Below are positions 57,188 through 64,000 of a stretch of DNA of 64,000 nt, piece after piece. Under the pieces are notes generated by a model. It was not told the origin of the DNA. It worked only from the letters and a program-made list of their open reading frames with translations, and did no database searches. How positions within the stretch are numbered: the stretch's first letter is position 1; each line of letters opens with the position of its first letter. The position numbers and the translations under genes were made by a program. Origin of the DNA: Albugo candida (taxonomy: Eukaryota > Oomycota > Peronosporomycetes > Albuginales > Albuginaceae); contig CAJNAR010000151.1 in NCBI GenBank assembly GCA_905220665.1, positions 431,848 to 495,847 on the forward strand. Reading direction: 5' to 3'.

Positions 57188-59677
57188 ATGGTCCAAGTCG
57201 ACATATCGACACAACCAAGGGTGCTAGCGTCCACTTGTAGTGACGTGGCAACCCTCATGAGTCACCCTGTTTTGGGTGATTGCATGATTGTTGATGAGTC
57301 ATCACCCCTATGTGATGACGTGGAAAGTACCCCCACCCCCAGTGTGACGGTACAGGGTAATACCGGTACTACCGGTGTAGGATGTGGTACCGGTGGTACA
57401 AGCGGTACTGTCGTTGCCCCGTCACAGGATGACCCAAAGGCAACTGCAAGTGTGGACGACACTAAAAGTCCCACTTTGGCTGACCTGATCAGGTCACAGG
57501 AGTCCTTGCGTAAGGACCAGGCTAGAGCTCGGGCGAAATTTCGCGTGGAGCTCGCAAAGCCGAAAGCCTCGGATATCGAGGCTATCCTGCAGCTATATGC
57601 TGATGGGGAGCACCCGGATTGGTCGGTTTTGTCTGCGAAATTGGAAGCAGCAAGACCTTTCCAAATCCGGAAAGCAACCTTCCCGATGGTCTTGGAGACG
57701 GGCCAGTCCTTGACCCGTACTCCGAATGGGAAAATTTTATCCTCTCTGATGCGAGACCACGGCAATCCGGTCTTTGAAAGTTTACTGGAGAGCCGGTCAA
57801 TCGCTCAAGTGTCCAAAATGCCTGGGGGAAACATCAGAGTGATGGTCACCACAGCGGATGCCTGCCAACAGTTGGAGTGTCAGCCGGTGACTATCCTTGG
57901 GGAAAAGTATTTTTTCCGAGAGTTTGATACTCTTGAAACAAAGTACTACCTCGATGTTTTCGGCGTAGGCGTGGAGGAAGAACGGAACAACATTCTCCGT
58001 GCTCTTCACCAACTAGGATGTCAAGTGGTGTATGACACCTTCCGCGAGACGATTCCCACAAAGGCAGTGGTGATGTCGACTTGGCGAGTTTACTTCGGTA
58101 GTTTGACGTGCCCCCAACAACTGGTTCGAGTTGGTAAAGTGATTGAACAAATCGCTTACGACAAACAGCTCTACCCAGTACGGGGTAAGAATGCTCCTAT
58201 TCCAACGGAACGACCACGTTTTGGTCAACGTGGTCCTTATTGCTTGGATTTGGGTGCTACATCAACCCCGGGAGCACGGCAACACCAAAGCAAGCAAAAC
58301 AATCCAAAACAACGCAAAAATCAATCTGCAACTCAGATTCACAACACCCAAAAACAACAAAAGAACCAGAAACATACAACCGAACCAGCGGCACTCATGG
58401 TGGCACCACAAAAGGTGGTGAATCCAGTTCCCAGTAAGGAATTGGTGGCGAGAAAACCTGACCGGAAGCTCTCCGATCAAATCTCGTTGGAGCTCAACAC
58501 TCCCCCCACTATCACACCACCAGGAGCACAAGCTTTATTGCAACCCACACCTCCCATCCTCCAACTGACCAATCAGTCATACTCACAACCACGGGTAGAG
58601 CGGGATGGGGATGTATCCATGAAGTTGGCTTGGACGAGTGGAAAACGTAATCGGGTGGAGCCGTTCAAACAAATGGTCTCCAAAGCACCACCTCTTGCGC
58701 TTCCAAAACTAGCGACGAGTAACTATTTTTCCGTGCTCGCAACTATGGAGGTGGAGATCGAAGAAGTAACAGCGGTTGCCAATCCAGAGAATGGCAATCG
58801 CGTTCAAATCATCCCCGTGAAAGCACGGATGCCAAAAGAGGTGGCCACCTCGAAAGAGGCGGCACACTTTTATCAAAAACGTCATACAACAATCGAGAAA
58901 TCGGAACGACCAACCCGAGTTGGTGAAATAGGGGAGCTGATGGAAATCGATTCGAAAAATGCCCTTCACTCACTCCGACCGGACAAGCTGGTCCAAGCGG
59001 ATTCTTGCATCCCTCATGTGCGGAAGCTAATCCAGTTCTGCACAAATCCGGACAAAATCATCCGAGCGGCACTTGATCATCCGATCACGATGAATGGTGT
59101 GCTACTTTCGTGTATGGAGTCGAATGATAAAGCTTTGGATGAAGTGGCTCATCTACTTATGATAAATCGCGTTTTTGCAACTCACAATCTCGGCGAAGAT
59201 GTTACGTTTGCGACACGATGGAGTCGCCACGTTGGTGGAAAAGTTCCCTCCAAGCGATCTGTACTGTTCGAGAAAGTAATGTCGTGGTGGACGTCAGTGC
59301 CGGACATTGTTATCGGTTTGACTCGAGCAACGAAAGCTCTCGCGTTGTTGGAACTTTTATTCATGTGTACTGCTCCGACATTCTACACCAACGACCACTG
59401 GATCCAATATCTCACCGATGGACCAGTGATCTGGATTCCGGGTCATCATTGTCGTTTACTTCCAACCAATGTGATCATATCCTTCTTCCGCTCCGACGTT
59501 GGGATAAAGTGTTGGTCTCAATGGTTTGGAGGTAGATGGCGTGGACTTCTCCTTGGTGACATCGCTGAGCTTTCCGTCAATCTCAGCTTTTTTCCAGAGG
59601 AACACACAACACTTCACCTCTCACAACAAGATGGTGAAATGAGGTTGATTACTGGTCCACTTCAGCGTGAATGCTAA
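57188..59677 (+). CDS. LINE copy 6 ORF1 protein (intact)
   Basis: 829 residues without interruption from ATG 57188 to TAA 59677. It has the same layout as ORF1 of the other copies: Thr/Gly-rich N-terminus, conserved core (LETGQSLTRTPNGKIL, PGGNIRVMVTTADA, MSTWRVYFGSLTCPQQL), Gln/Lys/Asn-rich linker, and C-terminal domain (ATSKEAAHFYQKRHTT, LTRATKALALLELLFMCTAP). The diverged parts still encode very similar protein, suggesting past selection on the protein sequence. Confidence 0.87.
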   Translation: MVQVDISTQPRVLASTCSDVATLMSHPVLGDCMIVDESSPLCDDVESTPTPSVTVQGNTGTTGVGCGTGGTSGTVVAPSQDDPKATASVDDTKSPTLADLIRSQESLRKDQARARAKFRVELAKPKASDIEAILQLYADGEHPDWSVLSAKLEAARPFQIRKATFPMVLETGQSLTRTPNGKILSSLMRDHGNPVFESLLESRSIAQVSKMPGGNIRVMVTTADACQQLECQPVTILGEKYFFREFDTLETKYYLDVFGVGVEEERNNILRALHQLGCQVVYDTFRETIPTKAVVMSTWRVYFGSLTCPQQLVRVGKVIEQIAYDKQLYPVRGKNAPIPTERPRFGQRGPYCLDLGATSTPGARQHQSKQNNPKQRKNQSATQIHNTQKQQKNQKHTTEPAALMVAPQKVVNPVPSKELVARKPDRKLSDQISLELNTPPTITPPGAQALLQPTPPILQLTNQSYSQPRVERDGDVSMKLAWTSGKRNRVEPFKQMVSKAPPLALPKLATSNYFSVLATMEVEIEEVTAVANPENGNRVQIIPVKARMPKEVATSKEAAHFYQKRHTTIEKSERPTRVGEIGELMEIDSKNALHSLRPDKLVQADSCIPHVRKLIQFCTNPDKIIRAALDHPITMNGVLLSCMESNDKALDEVAHLLMINRVFATHNLGEDVTFATRWSRHVGGKVPSKRSVLFEKVMSWWTSVPDIVIGLTRATKALALLELLFMCTAPTFYTNDHWIQYLTDGPVIWIPGHHCRLLPTNVIISFFRSDVGIKCWSQWFGGRWRGLLLGDIAELSVNLSFFPEEHTTLHLSQQDGEMRLITGPLQREC

Positions 59678-62600
59678 GGGCTCCTCGATTATTTCGACGT
59701 GGAACAATATCTCAGCACTCACGGTGAATGTTAATGGAATTCATAAAAATGGTCATCTTTTTATCGACCACATCTTATCACAACACTCCATTTGTTGTGT
59801 TCAAGAAACCAAGTTTCACGATCACAACCAACTGGAATCATTTCAATTTTTATTATCCTTAAAAATGCAGCACAAAATGTTTGTCAATGATCACAACAGT
59901 GCTTTTCTCCATCCGACTCAAAACCGCAGTGGCGGCGTCATGACAATCCTTCGTTCGGACTTTCCCGGTTATACAACAGCTGAAGAACTCACCGATCGAA
60001 GCATTCGAAATCGTTATTTGGTTCTGCGTCTTCTCATTCACAATGCACCGGTGTATATTCACAATGTATATGCACCGGTCAAGGCCGAGGAACGAGTGAG
60101 TTTTTATGAGTTATTGCTTTCCAACACTTTCGAATCGACCGCAACACATATCGTATTTGGTGATTTCAACACACCACTCGATCCAGCTATCGATGCTTCG
60201 AGTGGAACAATTCGACACGAACCAAGTCGATTAGCGTGTTTGGAATGGCTTTCACAGTTGGGTGTGGTAGACGCTTGGCGAATCCAACATCCGACTGAAA
60301 AAGTATTTACAGGACCATTACCGCGCAAGAATCGACTTGATTATATCTGCATGTCGGAAGAGCTATTCAATATGGTCTACAAAACCTCTGAGTATTTTCG
60401 TCCACGACATGCGGGAGATCATCTGGCACAAAAAGTAACTTTTGCAAATCCAACTCAATCACCCGGTCGAGGATATTGGAAATGCTCATTACGACTATTT
60501 GAATATCCTCAAGTTGTCGAAGCAATCAAATTGGAAGCGATTTTGGTGCTCGAACAGTTACGGACAACTTCGAATCCCGGTAAAATGTGGGAAAGTTGGA
60601 AGACGAAAATCAAGAAACAGCTTCAAAGCATTGAAAAAAAGGTTGCACAAGATAGCCGACGTGATGTTGAGTCTAGCCAGCGTGTTTTGGAAGTCGCAGC
60701 AGCTCGCTATCGCATCCAAGACACCAATGAGTCACGGTATTTTTACGAATCGAGTCTCCAACAATTTAAAATTTCAGTCGAAAACAACGCGAAATACAAC
60801 CAAGATGAAAGCTTCGACCATCACGTGAAGCATATGGAAAACTCTTCAAAGCATTTTGTTCGCCCTCCGGATAGTTCTTGTCGATGCGTGCCGATCGAAA
60901 ATGTTACAAAAAAATGTGGTACCGTGACATCGAACCCGAGGGAGATTATTGACGAATTCAGAGATCATTGGGGTGGCGTCATGGGCTCTGTTTATAGCTC
61001 TGAGACCGACTCAAATGATCCAAGTGAAAGAAAGCAAAAAAAGTTACTCGATTCGATTCAAGTTTCACTTGCCTCAGCAGAGCAAGACCGTCTCTCCTCT
61101 CAGTTAAGTACGACCGAGATGGCGGAAGCGATCAAGCACATGCGGAGTAGTTCTTCTCCAGGTATGGATGGACTACCAGCTGCATTTTATCAGCTTGATC
61201 CGGAAACGTTTGGCGAGTGTCTGAAGATCGTGTTCGAATATCAACTGGAAAGAGGAATTTTACTTCGATCACAACGTCACTCGGCAATCACACTTTTATA
61301 CAAAAAAGGATCACGAGGTGATCCTGGCAACTATCGACCGATCGCACTACTTTGCGTCGATGTAAAAGTACTTTCAAAAGTGTTGGCGTATCGATTGCAA
61401 CGTTTTTTGCCAAAATTGATCCATCAAGATCAAAAAGCATTCGTGCGAGGAAGGTCAATGCATCACCATATTCGACATCTGACCGACATCCAAGACTTGG
61501 TCACTCATCGTGGGTAGGAAGCTTACGCGACTTTTCTCGACTTTGAGAATGCTTATGATCGAGTCAATTGGACGTACATGTTTCGCGTTTTGGAAAAAAT
61601 GGGCGTTGGAAAAAGTTTCATCGACTGGGTTCGTCTTTTGTACAATAACACAAAGCGCAGTTGATGATTAATGGAAATATCACACCGTCCATTACACCAC
61701 AACGTGGAGTGAAACAAGGTGATCCTCTCTCAGCATTACTTTTTCTGATGACGATCGAACCTTTGGGAAATTTACTTCGACAACATGAAGAACATGGCAT
61801 TTGGATTAATGGCACGACTGTCGCAACTGGATTATTTTTTGCGGACGATTCGACATTGCTTTCAGAGACACCAAATGGTGTTTTGACGCAACTCGAACTC
61901 GTCCAAGTCTATTGCGATGGATCGGGTGCGAAACTCAACTTGAGTAAATCATCTTTGCTCTCGTTGAATCGGACCATGCCGTGTCCATGTATTCCCAATT
62001 TGACCATAATGGGTCCGGAGGATTCGGTCAAGTATTTGGGTATGCCGTTCGGCCAGACACCGACTCATTCGATGGTTATTTCAACTCTCGACAAGCGTTT
62101 TTACGATGGGTTTGGTGTATGGTTTCGACGAGCACGAACTGTCCATGGTCGACTACTGGTTGCGCAGACGATGATTTTATCACGTTTGTGGCATTACACG
62201 ATGCACGTAGACATACCAGCAGTGACAATTCGACAGTGGCAATCGATGTTAAATCGATTTGTGCTTGGTCGGAAACACAAAAAAAGATTCAAAACATGTT
62301 CACCTACTCAGCAAAGAGTTTTTATATCTTCGCCGACAAGATGGTGGACTACAACTTCCTTTTTTGGTGGGACGACTAAAGCTACAACGTATTCAATTCC
62401 TTCAGCAGTTCGCATCCGATGCGTCAACAATTATTCCTGCGAATTGGACAACTGCTTCGACGGAATTATTGCAACTTATCCAGCCTTCCTTTGGACCACA
62501 CAATCCGATGGATATATTCACCATCGCACCAAATCGACATGGGAAAATGGTTCAATGGGAGAGCATATCGTCATGGTGGAAACAAGCATTTAGAAATGTG

Positions 62601-63465
62601 GCATCAGATGGATTGGAGCATTTCAATATCAGATTTAAATGTTTCACAACGCCGTCAGTACTACATGGAACAGCCGATGTGGTTCCACTGCGACCAAAAA
62701 TTACATTACGAAGCTACTACTCGTCATCCGAGTACGCAGAACGTTTGGTACAATCTTGGCATGGTGGATGAACCACATCGAACATTTCGAAAAACGTTTG
62801 CTACACTTTTCGACGTTCGAAGTTTGCAAGACTTTTTTCGTGAAAGCGACACATGGCCAACGAAGGAAGATTTCGTCGACATGTATTACAACGACGAAGA
62901 GCTGAACACATCGGATATGTCTGAAGAAAAGTTGCTGAGTCGACTTTACAATGAAGTCACTCAGATTCTCCAGCGTATCCACTCGACGATTGGTCTCATC
63001 ACTTGGATTATACCAAATACAAGTGGCAGATCATTTTATGTGGGAGTTACAAGCAAGGGAAGGAAACATTATTTTCCATCTATTCCACGCTCACAACTCT
63101 CACGAATCGTCTGGAAACCTCCCGAACCAACCAAGAGTCATCCGATGTCGACACATTGGTCATCACGGGAGAGATCGGACGCACTGGATTCAGAACGAGT
63201 TCGAACTTTTATGGCTTCATCACGGCATCTTCGAAAACGTGTATTACCAATTTTCGGGGATTTACAGTTTCGTCTAGCCTTCCGAATGCTGCCAGTTCGA
63301 TCTCGTTTCTGGTTCTTGAAGGATATTCAGCCGATATCATATTGTGCACACAGCCTTCGTGTGGCGCAGTGGAATCCGATCAACATCTCTTTTTAGAGTG
63401 CGATCACACGACACAATTATGGAGGGGGTTACTCCCTTGTTGGGATCAGTTTTTCTCCTCTTGAC
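59667..63465 (+). pseudogene. LINE copy 6 ORF2 (nonsense, frameshifts, truncated)
   Basis: Begins at a GTG overlapping the ORF1 stop; there is no ATG in frame nearby. Open for 616 codons with the endonuclease motifs (CCVQETKF, GDFNTPLD, GDHLAQ) and the RT entrance, then TAG at 61515-61517 (GAG in other copies). Further breaks are a base lost near 61653, a base gained near 62285 and others. The end is at the truncation point after CTQPSCGAVESDQHLFLECD-like sequence. Confidence 0.86.
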
Positions 63466-63570
63466 CACGTTGGACGCAGTTCCTGTGCAATTGTGCCAGA
63501 ACTACCGTCGGCATGGAAAGATTATCAGCAAATTAGATCCGATACAAGGCTTTCATTGCAAGCGGTGACA

Positions 63571-63870
63571 AGATAGGATAATATGCGCACGTGCCCATTA
63601 GGCCCTTTCTGTGAGCTTGTCACCCAGCCTGATCCGACTAGTATCATGGTGATAGCGCTGTACGTGGAGCATTAAAGCGTCTGGTAGGGCGTCCTGGTTT
63701 CCTTGCTACACACATTCATGCAGCCCATCAGCTAATCACGTGCTGCTATAGAATCGGTGTTCGTTCAAATTCATTAAAAACGCGATCACTAAATATTATA
63801 ATTTAGACGTCTATACAAATGTTGACACTACGAGTAACAATAAATGTTTTCGGGGACCCGGAGACCCTGC
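63571..63870. other. Unique sequence beyond the LINE array
   Basis: About 300 bases with no similarity to the LINEs and no recognisable gene. Probably the 3' flank of the minus-strand gene entering from the right. Confidence 0.45.
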
Positions 63871-64000
63871 CTACTTGAACGCAGCATCGATCCACTTTTT
63901 CAGCTGATCCTTATTGGCAGTCAGATGGACCGCAATGCACCTGCAGAACTCTCTTTTCAAAGTAGGACACGTGAGCTTCAATGAAATTGTGAGAGCCCGT
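63871..64000 (-). CDS. 3' end of an unidentified gene
   Basis: On the minus strand a frame open at the right edge encodes 42 residues ending in REFCRCIAVHLTANKDQLKKWIDAAFK and TAG (63873-63871). The other two frames are closed by stops. The segment is helical and ends cleanly like a true C-terminus. The gene's body and identity lie outside the window. Confidence 0.5.
   Translation of the reverse strand, partial: RALTISLKLTCPTLKREFCRCIAVHLTANKDQLKKWIDAAFK

Larger units (their letters stand above)
57096..63570 (+). mobile_element. tRNA-Lys-targeted LINE, copy 6 (mosaic, 3' end lost)
   Basis: About 6.5 kb. The 5' UTR and the start of ORF1 match the major family. Most of ORF1, especially 58260-59640, is clearly diverged, and ORF2 is again nearly identical to copies 2 and 5. 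Similarity stops at GCAAGCGGTGACA (63570), before the end of ORF2, and the last about 100 bases are more diverged. No 3' UTR and no right-hand tRNA piece follow. Confidence 0.9.

Noticed and set aside
26345..63570. CRISPR-like or satellite array because of regular repeats
   Set aside because: The period is about 7 kb and each unit encodes ORF1 and an endonuclease-RT, so it is a retrotransposon array.
26345..63570. LTR retrotransposon or retrovirus-like elements
   Set aside because: No LTRs, protease or integrase. The AP-type endonuclease upstream of RT identifies non-LTR elements.

Overview
The window looks like nuclear DNA of an oomycete, most probably a white rust (Albugo). The evidence is: small genes packed tightly on both strands; many GT-AG introns of about 31-84 nt (mostly 48-62); oomycete-type protein content; and, at the left edge, a secreted protein with three CX2CX5G motifs, the hallmark of the 'CCG' effector class described from Albugo candida. 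The species (A. candida, A. laibachii or a relative) cannot be settled from this sequence alone.

Layout. 1-3060: a putative CCG effector running off the left edge, followed by a decayed LINE relic on the minus strand. 3231-25644: a compact housekeeping block, left to right: class II dihydroorotase, a DGAT/SOAT-type acyltransferase, an LC8-like dynein light chain, dolichyldiphosphatase, a membrane-associated PX protein, a Cys-rich membrane protein with a Gly/Tyr tail, a CaMKK-like kinase, cyclin C, a coiled-coil PUB-domain protein, Mediator subunit 21, an unidentified multi-exon membrane locus, a possibly myristoylated Lys-rich protein, a membrane-anchored GMC oxidoreductase, a large disordered protein and an ORAI-like channel. 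Most of these genes needed exon reconstruction from splice sites; exon coordinates are in the entries. Cyclin C and MED21 both belong to Mediator, and the kinase and ORAI homologue both point to calcium signalling.

26272-63570: a tRNA-Lys(UUU) gene on the minus strand, followed directly by about 37 kb of six head-to-tail LINE retrotransposons with no other genes. Each junction carries a 17-nt piece equal to nucleotides 1-17 of a tRNA-Lys. This is the signature of a site-specific non-LTR element that cuts tRNA genes at the A box and re-inserts into its own target-site duplication. Copies 1, 2, 3 and 5 are one family and broken; copy 4 is a diverged lineage with both ORFs open; copy 6 is a mosaic with an intact ORF1 and a broken ORF2, and its 3' end is lost. 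The last 130 bases hold the 3' end of another gene on the minus strand.

The main candidate for an undescribed system is this tRNA-Lys-targeted tandem LINE array. Features of note are its self-renewing target site, a conserved 3' terminal box without poly(A), and an ORF2 that lacks an AUG in the major family. Second is the triple-motif CCG protein.
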